NCBI GenBank assembly: GCA_902729315.2
Contig: LR746267.1
Coordinates: forward strand, 5,395,386-5,459,385
From: Spirodela intermedia
Taxonomy: Eukaryota; Streptophyta; Magnoliopsida; Alismatales; Araceae
Direction of reading: 5' to 3'
DNA: 64,000 bases
The position numbers were made by a program, and so were the translations under genes. A model generated the notes under the pieces. It was not told where the DNA came from. It saw only the letters and a program-made list of their open reading frames with translations, and ran no database searches. Below, one piece after another: positions 53,680-64,000 of the stretch; position 1 is the stretch's first letter, and each line of letters opens with the position of its first letter.

Positions 53680-54535
53680 TCTCTATCTATCTATATATAT
53701 ATATCTCTATCTATCTATATTTATCTTTGAGAGAAACATCTTCGCTCTCTCTCTCGCTCTCCCGCACGCACACATGCACAAACAGAGTTCCAAGGATATC
53801 ATTAAATAATTTGAAGATTTCAGGAATATGATGCGGACTCTGCGATGCTTAGCAAACTACAGATCATATTGAAACAATCCACTGTCCGATCAAGTTGATA
53901 ACCGCAAATTTTTAATCTTCTTGGGCTCTCTCTCTCTCTCTCTCGATACGAATTCCTCTCCTTCTGGAACACATGGTCTCAGTTGGAGACATTATCCCTC
54001 CCTCGCCCAGACTCTCTTTAATTCAGAGACGCATTCTCTCTCTCTATATCTCTAGCTCTCCCTCACTCCATCTCTCTTTTGTGAGGAAGGAGACTTCGAC
54101 ACGACACACATCACCGAGGTGTCAGACATAACGAGCGAAAAGACAACCCTTCCTGTCCGCCAACCCCGACCCAACATCCGGTTCCAAGTGGCGGTATCCG
54201 CTCCACCAACTCTCCTAAACTGTGGGTCGGCACCCTGCTGGTCGTCAGGGTGGTCCAACAGTTCGGTCAACGACACGGAAGTGGTGTTCATAGTGGCTGG
54301 GAGGGACGATCAACGTTAACACCATCCATAAGCTGTTCCGCGATCATAGCAGACACTGCCTCCCCCTATATAACTCACCTACAGCTTCCAGAATAAACAC
54401 TGACCACAGCAACCTTGCACCCACTCTCTCTCTCTCTCCTCCTTCCCTCTCTTACTTCTCGCCACTAGATCAGTATAGTGCAGGCTGGGGTGTTGTGATT
54501 GAAAGGAGTTCCTCTCTCTCCATCTCTCTCAGTTG
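53680..54535 (+). promoter_or_regulatory. Promoter and 5' leader of the SULTR3 gene
   Basis: CT/TA microsatellites (53,680-53,725; 53,930-53,944; 54,033-54,063; 54,424-54,440) precede the gene. A TATA box lies at 54,367-54,373, so transcription probably starts near 54,400, giving a leader of roughly 135 nt that itself has a CT tract. Confidence 0.6.
54367..54373 (+). promoter_or_regulatory. TATA box of the SULTR3 gene
   Basis: TATATAA in the context CCCCTATATAACTC, about 170 bp upstream of the start codon and just upstream of the leader CT tract. It is the best TATA match in the promoter. Confidence 0.6.
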
Positions 54536-57500
54536 ATGGGGAACGCAGACGGGTTAGTGTTTCCGGGAACGGAGGTGGGGGGACTTGAGTGTGCCCACAG
54601 GGTGCCAGTTCCTCCTACAAGGCCGTTTTGGGAGACCCTGAAGGCCAACCTCAAGGAGACCTTCTTCCCGGACGATCCTCTGCGTCAGTTCAAGGGGCAG
54701 ACGACGTCCCGCCGCGTCGTACTAGCGCTGCAGTACTTTCTACCCATCCTCGAGTGGGCTCCTCGCTACACCTTCGCCTTCTTCCAGGCCGACCTCGTCT
54801 CTGGCATTACCATCGCCAGCTTGGCCATCCCTCAGGGCATCAGCTATGCCAAGCTCGCCAATCTCCCCCCAATCCTCGGCCTCTGTAAGTGACCCTTACT
54901 TCAGCATCATTTTCATGTTGTTGTTGTTGTTGTTCTTCTTCTTCTTTTTCTTCCACCATTCCAGCTGACCCATAAGGATTTTCCGTTTTCTTGACCTTGT
55001 TAAAGACTCGAGCTTTGTACCGCCGCTGGTGTATGCCATGATGGGGAGCTCGAGGGACCTAGCGGTGGGCACCGTGGCTGTGGCGTCTCTCCTTATCGCG
55101 TCGATGCTGGGGAAGGAGGTCTCCCCGTCTCAAAACCCCACTCTCTACCTCCACCTGGCCTTCACGGCAACCTTCTTCGCCGGCATTTTCCAGGCGGCTC
55201 TTGGTTTCCTCAGGTAACCTCACTCCCCCTAACCCCCTCCCTTTTACGATGGCAATGGTTAAAGCCATGTTCAGAGAAACCTCATGAGAATGACACGGAG
55301 GGTCTCTTCCGTTCACCTTTTAACTTTATAAAAACTGTCCCTCTCGTTCCTTTATAGAGCCCACTCAGGTGCTTTGGTGAAGAATACTATTGAAAGTGAA
55401 TTGGCCTTTCGCTCTCTGTGTCTCGAGAATTCTGGAAAGTACCCGTGTCTTCTTCCGCTCATTTGACGCGTCCAACCAGTGAAAAACCATTATATTTGTT
55501 TCTTTTACTGGTTTTCGAAAGCAAGATATTGCTTATTTCTTTCACTGAAAACCTCTGTCTGGTCGTCTCATCTCCTTGGGGCAGGCTGGGGTTTATTGTG
55601 GACTTCCTCTCGCACGCGACCATCGTGGGTTTCATGGGAGGAGCAGCCACCGTGGTGTGCCTTCAGCAGCTGAAGGGTATCCTCGGCCTCCATCACTTCA
55701 CAACCGCCACGGACCTCGTCTCTGTCATGGAGTCCATCTTCTCTCAGACTAACCAGGTAGTCCCCGCTCGTTCATGAAGGAACAAACCAGCATTACAATA
55801 GTCCCAGATCAATTAGGCAACTAAAATCTTCGGTTTCTCTCTTTTGATTGGTCAAATTATTTCATCCTGCTTGTACGTCGTCACCTTCTATAGTCCCCTC
55901 TGTTTTCTTGGCTTGCTGGATTGAGATGTATCAATGTGCCAATGTACCCTCGTTGTTTTGTGAATGATCAGATCGCTACACGATATAGGGAAACGGACAG
56001 CAAAGAGAAACGATGCTTTCTTCTATCCAGATAATAAAGTTCCCGTGACAAATTTCCACTAGTCTCTCTCTCTCTGGCGCGCGCTGTTTAACGTTTTTCG
56101 AACTACGCCGTAATACTGTCCACGTGATAGAAAAGGAATTACAGTTTCTTTGTTCTTCTTGATAACGCTGGGCACGGTCTCTGCAGTGGAGATGGGAAAG
56201 CGTGGTTCTTGGAGTCGCCTTCCTGTTCTACCTTCTCCTCACCCGTTTCTTGGTAAGTATCATAACAGACTGCACCAAAGTTTTGACATATACATTTTAA
56301 TAATTTATGAAAAGATGTGCTTATTTTTTCAATTATCTACGCAAATAATTGGTAGATTTGCTAAAGTTTGTGTGGAAACGTCATAGTTGAACGTGGTTCA
56401 AAGATGCAAGGGAAGTTCTGTCATAGTTTGCGTGTCTAAAGGATGAACACTGTATGATAACTGGGACTTAATTTGTCAATAATCTGTCAAGAAAAGAATA
56501 TAATTGATGAGTATCCTTGTCACTTAGAGCTAAGTGTGAAATAACCAAAGCTGTCTATTTTCTTTCGAAATCCTAGAAAATGGGAACCTTCTGTCCATCT
56601 GAGTGCCTGGTATCTCACACACCCTCACCAAATGGTCTGTATCGTGGGTCTTCGGTACTGTAATTGATCTACTCTACGCACCCAACCATGTAGTTCCACC
56701 ACTTTTTCCACTACATTTAGATATTCATTGAAAGGAGCTTTTAGCTTCTTTGGGTAAAGAAAGAAGATTCAGCAAAAGGAGTGTTAGGCTAACCTAATAA
56801 TCCCTCCCATGGCCGAGGGGCGGGGGGGGGGGGGGGGGGGGGCTTGCAAGGCACAAGCCACCCTTTTTTTGTTAGGGCAAGACTCATCTGACGCCATCAC
56901 ATGCCTTACGATGGGCTTGTGGGGTTTCCTCAGCCATGCGCAAATAGGGCCCACAATTATAGACCTAGGGCCCACTAGTTGGGTTCTCGATCAGTCAACC
57001 CCTTTCTTGGGGGAGCTGAAGTTGTGATTACTCCCTTGGGGTGTAACTGTTGCTGATGTTTTAACCAGGATTTCGTAATAATTAGTGCAAGTTTTGTTCA
57101 ATGTCGACAGAGCAAGAAGAACCCAAGGTTCTTCTGGATTTCAGCGGCGGCTCCGTTGACCTCCGTCATACTGGGAAGCCTTTTGGTGTTCCTGACCCGA
57201 GCAGAGCACCATGGGGTTCAAGTGGTGAGTTCCTCTTTATCTTTCACGCACGATCACCATGTGATTGGCAATGTGGGGTTAGGATACGTGCATCAAGGAC
57301 TCTTTGATGGGCTCTCTGTGCTGATCGTTAATCATTGAAATCCGCAGATTGGAGAGCTGAAGAAAGGGCTGAACCCCCCGTCCTTCGGCGATCTCACCCT
57401 CACGTCACCCCACATGATGCTCGCTCTGAAGACTGGTATCGTTACCGGCATCGTCGCCCTTGCAGTAAGTCTCTATAGTCATTCAGAGAGAGATCAGAGA

Positions 57501-59269
57501 GAGAGAGAGAGAGATGAAGACACTCTTCTTCAGGAGAGAGGGCTCACCTCGTCGCGTTTATCCTACAATGGTGACGCCAGGAGGGCATAGCGGTGGGCAG
57601 GAGTTTCGCGATGTTTAAGAGCTACCACATCGACGGTAACAAGGAGATGATCGCCTTCGGGATGATGAACATAGCCGGGTCAGTCACCTCGTGCTATCTC
57701 ACCACCGGTAAGCGAAGGAGATTCTAAAACCCTAACAGGATGATATATCTCCACACTCGGTTATAATATTACCTTCGAGGGAGAAAGAAGGAACTCACCA
57801 ACCGGCCATCTGCTCCTCCACAGGGCCGTTCTCGAGGTCGGCGGTGAACTACAACGCCGGCTGTAAGACGGCTGTGTCGAACATAGTGATGGCGATGGCG
57901 GTGATGATAACTCTGCTGTTCCTTACGCCACTGTTCCACTACACCCCGCTGGTGGTCCTCTCCTCCATTATCATCGCCGCCATGCTGGGCCTCATCGACT
58001 ACGAGGCCGCCTTCCACCTCTGGAAGGTCGACAAGGTTGACTTCTCCGTCTGCATGGGGGCCTACCTCGGCGTCGTCTTCGGCAGCGTCGAGATCGGCCT
58101 CGTGATCGCGGTCAGCCCTTTCTCTCTCTTCTTCCGGTGATTCTCTCGAGACAAAAATATCCGGGGAAGAGCTTAAAGAGTTTTCATGGGGTTTGATTTC
58201 CACAGGTGGGCGTTTCCATGCTTAGGGTTCTCCTCTTCGTGGCGAGACCGAGGACAACCGTTCTAGGGAACATCCCCAACTCGATGATCTACCGGAGGAT
58301 GGACCAGTTCTCTGAAGCTCAGGCTGTTCCCGGCGTGCTCATTCTTCATGTCGACGCCCCCATCTACTTCGCTAACTCCTGCTACCTGAGAGAGAGGTAT
58401 CCTAAACCTCAGTAGATGTCAACTCCCCGGGTGCATACCCTGCGTGGGCGAAGGATTTGACCGCCGTGTGCAGCAATGGCAATTTCACCGTGTCTTCGTT
58501 ATTTCCTCCCTTCCCCCGTTCTCAGGATCTCGAGATGGATTGACGAGGAGGAAGATCGATTGAGGCCCAAGGACGAGGGGAGCCTTCAATATGTGATCTT
58601 GGACCTGGGCGGTAAGTCGTGGCGTTCTATCTTATGTCAATCTTCACCCACCATATACATAGAGCATATTATCTGATTAAGTTGCGCGAAATGGATCATA
58701 AAAGACACGGTGAGTCCACCCATCTGTTCGTCAACTCCAACCTGAGAGGACTAGTTGCGACTGGTCCTCATTAAAACTCCTGAATACGTGGAATAAGCAA
58801 GTCGTATTAGAGTGGTGTCACATTGAAACGAGGAGATTTAATGATGTCAAGAGAATGTGAACGTCTGTCGTTATGTTGGCCAGCTGTTGGTAGCATTGAC
58901 ACCAGTGGGATCAGCATGCTCGACGAGCTGAAGAAGAACATAGAGAAGAGAGGGCTTCAGGTGGGCATCTACCACCCCCCTTCCCATTTCATAGAGAAGA
59001 GAAAGATCCTCGGAAATGGATTCTGGCAGTATTCACGTTCTCATTTAGGGTCGTCTTCTTCTTCTTGACTTGTTCAGCTGGTGCTGGCCAACCCGGGGAG
59101 TGAAGTGATGAAGAAGCTCGACAAGTCCAAGGTTGTTGAAGCCATAGGCCAGGAATGGATCTTCCTCACTGTGGGTGAAGCCGTTGGGGCCTGCAGTTTC
59201 CTCCTCCACTCCCACAAGCCAGGTGTCGCCGCAGGTGGCGCCACCACGCCTAGCGACCACCATGTCTGA
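54536..59269 (+). CDS. SULTR3: Group 3 sulfate/anion transporter (SULTR3;1-like)
   Basis: Twelve exons: 54536-54884, 55006-55213, 55585-55756, 56187-56252, 57111-57224, 57348-57464, 57581-57707, 57824-58110, 58206-58396, 58526-58611, 58884-58960, 59078-59269. All introns are GT-AG and in phase; the product has 661 residues, normal for SULTR3. The N-terminus has ETFFPDDPLRQFK, then the SLC26-type membrane domain with GITIASLAIPQGISYAKLAN, SSFVPPLVYAMMGSSRDLAV, GFIVDFLSHATIVGFMGGAA, GNKEMIAFGMMNIAGSVTSC and GPFSRSAVNYNAGCKT. The C-terminal STAS domain (about 510-640) has LHVDAPIYFANSCYLRER and GSIDTSGISMLDEL with the regulatory Thr at about 579. Group 3 members are proton-coupled anion carriers; several import sulfate into chloroplasts and others act on phosphate. 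The resemblance is closest to SULTR3;1, from memory of that sequence; the exact orthologue is not proven. Intron 4 is 858 bp and contains a 21-G run. Confidence 0.97.
56822..56842. repeat. Run of 21 G in intron 4 of the SULTR3 gene
   Basis: An uninterrupted G homopolymer on the sense strand. The length may be affected by sequencing error. Confidence 0.8.
57484..57516. repeat. GA microsatellite in intron 6 of the SULTR3 gene
   Basis: Short, partly interrupted GA run shortly after the donor of exon 6, in GA sense relative to the transcript. Confidence 0.85.
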
Positions 59270-60190
59270 GTTCACCCTATCCACTGCATCCAACCACTTC
59301 CCTCACTGTTCTATTGCCGTGTTCCTTATGATTGTCCTATAACCACGTGGAAACTGTAAACCATGATGGTCACACTACTACTTATTACTACTGAGAGAAT
59401 GAATGATCAGAAAGTGTTGGTTCTTCTCATCTAGTGGAAAATGATATATATATATATATCTGAATTTATATACACATATAAGTAATTTTAATCTACTTTA
59501 TAAAACTTTATAACAAAAACCAAGCTCTTTCAGACCTCCCATGGACTGGGGGCACCATCGGCCCATCTTGTAACCAACGACTTGGATTGACGACGGCTGG
59601 CACGATAGATTGAGGGGCGACAGATTCATTGTTCTGGGACGGCCTTGTTCAATCCCCTTCCATTCAAGTGTAGAGATCTAACTAACCACACAAGCTGGAA
59701 AAAGAGGAGAGTAATAAAAATACGCTAGCAGAATTGTTAGTCACAAATTTACCATATTTATATGGTAATTAGCAGGTGATATCCTACGCCATTAGAAGAC
59801 GGCAGGCAGAGCCAGTATTCCTTTTTTTTATTTTTCCAATCGTAGATTATAGTTAGGGCTGAAATCTGTGACCAAACGTAGATTTTTTTCCTATATTAAT
59901 GACGGTATTTCTGCTAGATGCCCCCCCGGATCTGTCTTTGTGGCAGTCCAGGCGAGTATTCCTAAGACTACGCTGCTCATTTTTACCGTTCATATTATGA
60001 TTTTTATAACTCGATAGTGCAGGCAAATGCATTTCTATTGAGTTTTTCTAAATTCAAAATAGCTTGTAGTGAGAGGGGGCGCAGCCTCTTAAAATTGCAG
60101 CTTTGAGAGACTGTATCTCCTCCCCAGAAGTATGCTCATGTTTCTTGGGTTAAGAGGCTATGGAGAGATTGGGATTTTGGAAAGTCTTAC
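59270..60190. other. 3' flank of the SULTR3 gene, no gene
   Basis: Holds the SULTR3 3' UTR; 'aatgaatgatcag' near 59,398 is a weak candidate poly(A) signal region. A short TA run lies at 59,443-59,459. No other feature was recognised before the GA array. Confidence 0.5.
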
Positions 60191-60195
60191 TCTGA

Positions 60196-60570
<375 letters not shown>

Positions 60571-60765
60571 ATTAGGTCCACGTGTGTACTCACATGTGTA
60601 AGCACTTGTATAAATAATGTCCATATAAAATCCATTCAAGGATTTTCTTTCTCCTATTCTCTCTGGCCATTTCCCTCTCAAGTGCACAGGTGATTCTGAC
60701 TCTTGTGATGAGTGCAGGTCTTCCGTGCCTCAGTCCACAGTAGGTCCTTTGTCACCATCATAGCA
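60571..60765 (+). mobile_element. Partial 5' LTR of a copia element
   Basis: It includes a TATA-like 'tataaataatg' at 60,610 and ends in TAGCA directly before a primer-binding site. The 5' part of the LTR is missing or replaced by the GA array; no TG terminal motif was found. Confidence 0.55.
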
Positions 60766-60777
60766 TGGTATCAAAGC
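60766..60777 (+). other. Copia primer-binding site (initiator-Met tRNA type)
   Basis: TGGTATCAAAGC differs from the plant consensus TGGTATCAGAGC at one position and follows the LTR end directly. Confidence 0.75.
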
Positions 60778-60799
60778 AGGTGTGATCCTCCATTTTTTT

Positions 60800-63700
60800 T
60801 TTTTTGTTTGATATGAAGGCCCCTTATATTCATGCGAAATTGATGAATGGTTATCCTTCTTTTTCATCTTCTTATATGATTAATTACATCATGAACTTTC
60901 CCTTGAGATGTATACTTCATTATGCAAGATTGTGCTTATTTCTATATACTAATGCTACAGACATCTTGATACTATACATCTTATATAGAAATTGTGTCTA
61001 TCTAACCCCTATCCCTTATAGAGTCACTATGACAATTCAATCAACAAATTCATCCAAGGCTCTTTTGAATAAATCCTTTTCAAATGATCAATCAAATATG
61101 TACTTCTTACACCATTCAGATAGTCCAAGATTGATTCTCATATCCCAACAACTTATTGGTGACAATTATGCTTCATAGAATAGGGCTATGATTATCACCC
61201 TTTCAGTAAATAATAAAATAGAATTTATTAATAGATCTCTTTCAAGACCTACATGTGCAAATCCAGCTTTATTATCCACTTGGAATAGAAATAATAATAT
61301 GGTAATTTTATGGATATTAAATTATGTGTCTTGAGAAATATAAACAAGCATCATTTATTCTAATTCAGCCCATGACATTTGGAAAGATATTCAGATAGAT
61401 ATCAACAAAGCAATGAGCCTAGAAATTTCCAACTATGTCCTGACTTGATGAACTTATGTTAAGATCAAGATTCCGTTGTAGTATATTTTATAAAACTGAT
61501 TTTTTTTGAGAAGAGGTAAATAATTCTCCCTCAACATGTTCATGTGGAGTGAATGAACAAGAATATGTTATGTTCCTTCTGATGGGATTAAATGAATCAT
61601 TTCCCCTAATTCTAGCACAAATATTGCTTCTTGATCCACTCTCACATATTAGTGAAGTTTTTTCTCTCATTTCCCAAGAAAAACGTCAATGACAAGTTAA
61701 TGTTCTTCTTAGACCCAAACCTTCTTTGATTATGGTGTTTAATGCCAAGCTAATGGGATCCAAGAGTTCTAACAATTACAAAGTATGGACATAAAAAATA
61801 ACTCTTCTATACTCATTGTCACTACAAGGAACACACTATGAATAAATGCTAAAACAATTTATGACTACCCACTAGGTTATAAGCCTATGTCAAAGTATTG
61901 TGAGACAATTATAAATCAAATCTCTTCTACATCTAATCACATCAACCAGTGAGACATTGATGATATTAGAAATCTTCTCTAGAACTTGAATTTAACTTGA
62001 ATTCAGCTTATGACTCTATTATCTGCATACCTACGTTCCACTGCAATGACATTTGGAAAATCATAATCATCTTCATCATCACATACAATATGGATATATC
62101 TTTGGATCTCATTCGATCCCACAATGAGATATATATTCAGAAGCACACACATTTATTTGACTATCCTATTTCTAACCTAGGAATTACTTTACCAAATATA
62201 CACACATCCTAATCAATCTCTTTGGTGATGTTCACTATAATTCAACATTCTACTCAAGGATGCCTTAACTCATTCCTCAATTCAGATTCATTTTATTATC
62301 AGTGAGTGCATTGACAACATCACATCATATATGACTCCAATTCTTCTGTCTCTTTTATGATCCAAGACCTCTCTTGCAAGACAATGATTGGCAAATTTAA
62401 AAGGATCAATGATCTTTTATTTTTGATGTTTGCAGATCCCCTCATTCTTAAAAGCTATGGCACCCTTTCAAACTTCTACAAACAACGCATCTCTTCACAT
62501 TTGGCATAATCGATGGAGACATCTCTCATCAAAGTTTTTTGATATGATGAAAAATCAGTTACACTTCATTGATCATCATAAACAAACACCTTATTATATT
62601 TGTCTATTGACAAAACAAAACATTTATCTTTTTTATGTCAAAATAACATTTTTGAACATCTATTTATGTTGGTACATTGTGAAATATGAGGGCCATTTCA
62701 TACTACAAGTCATTATGGTCACGGATATTTCCTTACACTTGTGGATGCTTACAATTGCTTTGTTTGGGGTTTTCTTATGAAACATAAATCTAAAGCTAGT
62801 TCTATCATTCTTTTTCTCTTCAGTCTACACTCAATATAGACATAATGTCAAAAAATTTAGATTGGACAATGTCAATGAACTTAAATTTATTAAATTCTTC
62901 AAGAAATATAATTATTGTATCAATTTTCATGTGTAGAATGACCCTAATACTACTTTATGGTTGAAGAGAAACATTAACACCTCTTACATGTGGCTCGAGC
63001 TTTATTATTTAAATATAGTGTTCTAATAAAGTTTTAGTTAGATTGTATTCTCATTATCACATTCATTATCAGTAAACTTCCAACTTTTGTCTTCCACAAC
63101 AAAAGTCCATATACACTAGTACATCAAACATCTCTAGATTATTCTACATTTCTAGTATTTGGCTACATAGGTTTTACATCGACATTATTAACTCATCAGC
63201 TTAAATTTTATCATTGAGCAAGAAAATGTCTTCATTAGTTATTCACCTGGCTACGAAGGTTACAAACTTTATGACCTTGACATGAAGGAATTTTTTATTT
63301 TCCATGATGATGTCTTTTGTGAGGATACTTTTTCATTTGCTTCACTTGTTACTCCAAATACACTTTTTGATATTTTTCTGGAATTTTTAATGCATCATCC
63401 AAGTTTTGATTCTAATCATGAAGATCTTGTAATTTTCCCTTACTTTGACAACAACAATCTCATCACAATTGTCCTTACCTACTATCATGAAAATTTAATT
63501 ACGTTACCAAAGCCCCCTCTTACTTTCATAATTTTCATTGTAATGACACATCTCCATTAATACCTCATATGGAATGGGATCCTGATCCTCTATCTCAATA
63601 TCTATCATATCTTTTTCTTTCAACAAGTTATAAACAGTTTGGTCTCTAAGTTTCTATCCATAAAGAACCCAACTATTATCATGAAGTTGTCAAATTCCCA

Positions 63701-64000
63701 CAATGACAAGAAGTTATGCATATTGAATTACTTGTAAGATAACAATGCATAGTCTTTAGTTTAATTACTTGTAGGCAAACATTCAATTGGCTGCCAATAG
63801 ATTTACAAAATCAAATATAAGTTTGATGCTACAAAAGCCGTTTATTTGCCAAGGGCTATATCCACCAAGAAGGCATCAATTTTCTTCAAATGTATTCCCC
63901 CATTGTCAAGTTTGTCACAATCAAGCTCCTATTAGCATAATGAGACAACAATAATGTATATATTTATGGAGATCTAGTCTATATGGATCTCCCTTTGGGT
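60800..64000 (+). pseudogene. Degenerate Ty1/copia gag-pol, cut by the window end
   Basis: The plus strand, in changing frames with many stops, shows copia landmarks in order. These are gag (61,095-61,400) with 'LISQQLIGDNYAS' and 'ILWILNYVS'; the pre-integrase zinc segment near 62,490-62,625 with 'HIWHNRWRHL' and 'CLLTKQ'; the integrase core (62,660-62,940) with 'GYFLTLVDA' and 'RLDNVNELK'; the 'SYSPGYEGYKLYDLD' segment and 'FFIFHDDVFCEDTFSF' (63,235-63,340); and the start of reverse transcriptase (63,830-64,000) with 'AKGYIHQEGINF' and 'VYMDLPLG'. Some key residues are changed, such as the first integrase Asp, read as Glu. The remaining RT and RNase H and the 3' LTR would lie beyond the window. 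It is not functional. Confidence 0.85.

Noticed and set aside
54533-54535. TTG in-frame codon directly before the SULTR3 ATG as the start
   Set aside because: Plants start at ATG; the ATG at 54,536 gives the expected N-terminus.

Overview
The window is nuclear DNA of a flowering plant. Genes are split by many GT-AG introns, the proteins are plant families (group 3 sulfate transporter, NEK kinase, IQD, FORKED-like, PITH), and the gaps are AT-rich and full of decayed Ty1/copia and Ty3/gypsy retrotransposons. Exons are GC-rich against AT-rich surroundings, which fits a monocot with long introns, but the species cannot be fixed from this sequence. GA/CT microsatellites are extremely common, especially in introns, 5' leaders and promoters. 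|| Layout: 1-5.3 kb is AT-rich with a GC-richer, promoter-like patch at 4.3-5.25 kb and no recognised gene. 5.3-16.4 kb is a retrotransposon graveyard: a repeat-like segment near 7.5 kb, a minus-strand gypsy pol remnant (about 11.0-15.0 kb) and a plus-strand gypsy LTR-PBS-gag fragment (15.0-16.35 kb). 17.3-42 kb is the gene-rich part, with four genes all on the minus strand: a FORKED-like/VAN3-binding protein gene (20,728-17,347, 7 exons), a PITH-domain protein gene (32,063-22,975, 8 exons, one 6.9-kb intron holding gypsy debris), an IQ67-domain calmodulin-binding protein gene (34,000-32,792, 3 exons) and a NIMA-related kinase gene (40,702-37,099, 13 exons). 42-54 kb is mostly intergenic and contains a solo LTR with a perfect 5-bp target duplication (45,747-46,116) and a large compound GA array (50.4-50.6 kb). 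54.5-59.3 kb is a complete plus-strand SULTR3 sulfate/anion transporter gene (12 exons). From 60.2 kb to the end a ~375-bp GA array abuts a degenerate plus-strand copia element that runs off the window. || I rebuilt the five genes exon by exon. Reading phase is consistent at every junction and each model ends at a stop, giving proteins of 477, 174, 349, 458 and 661 residues. Two of them (FORKED-like, which binds ARF-GAPs in vesicle traffic and vein patterning, and IQD, a microtubule/calmodulin scaffold) belong to families acting on trafficking and the cytoskeleton, and plant NEKs also act on microtubules; this may be chance neighbourhood and there is no evidence of co-regulation. No new multi-gene system was found. 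The more notable signals are a probable GC-AG intron and tiny terminal exon in the PITH gene, tandem duplications in an intron and in a gene leader, the intact solo LTR, and gypsy fragments lying in opposite orientations at two loci.
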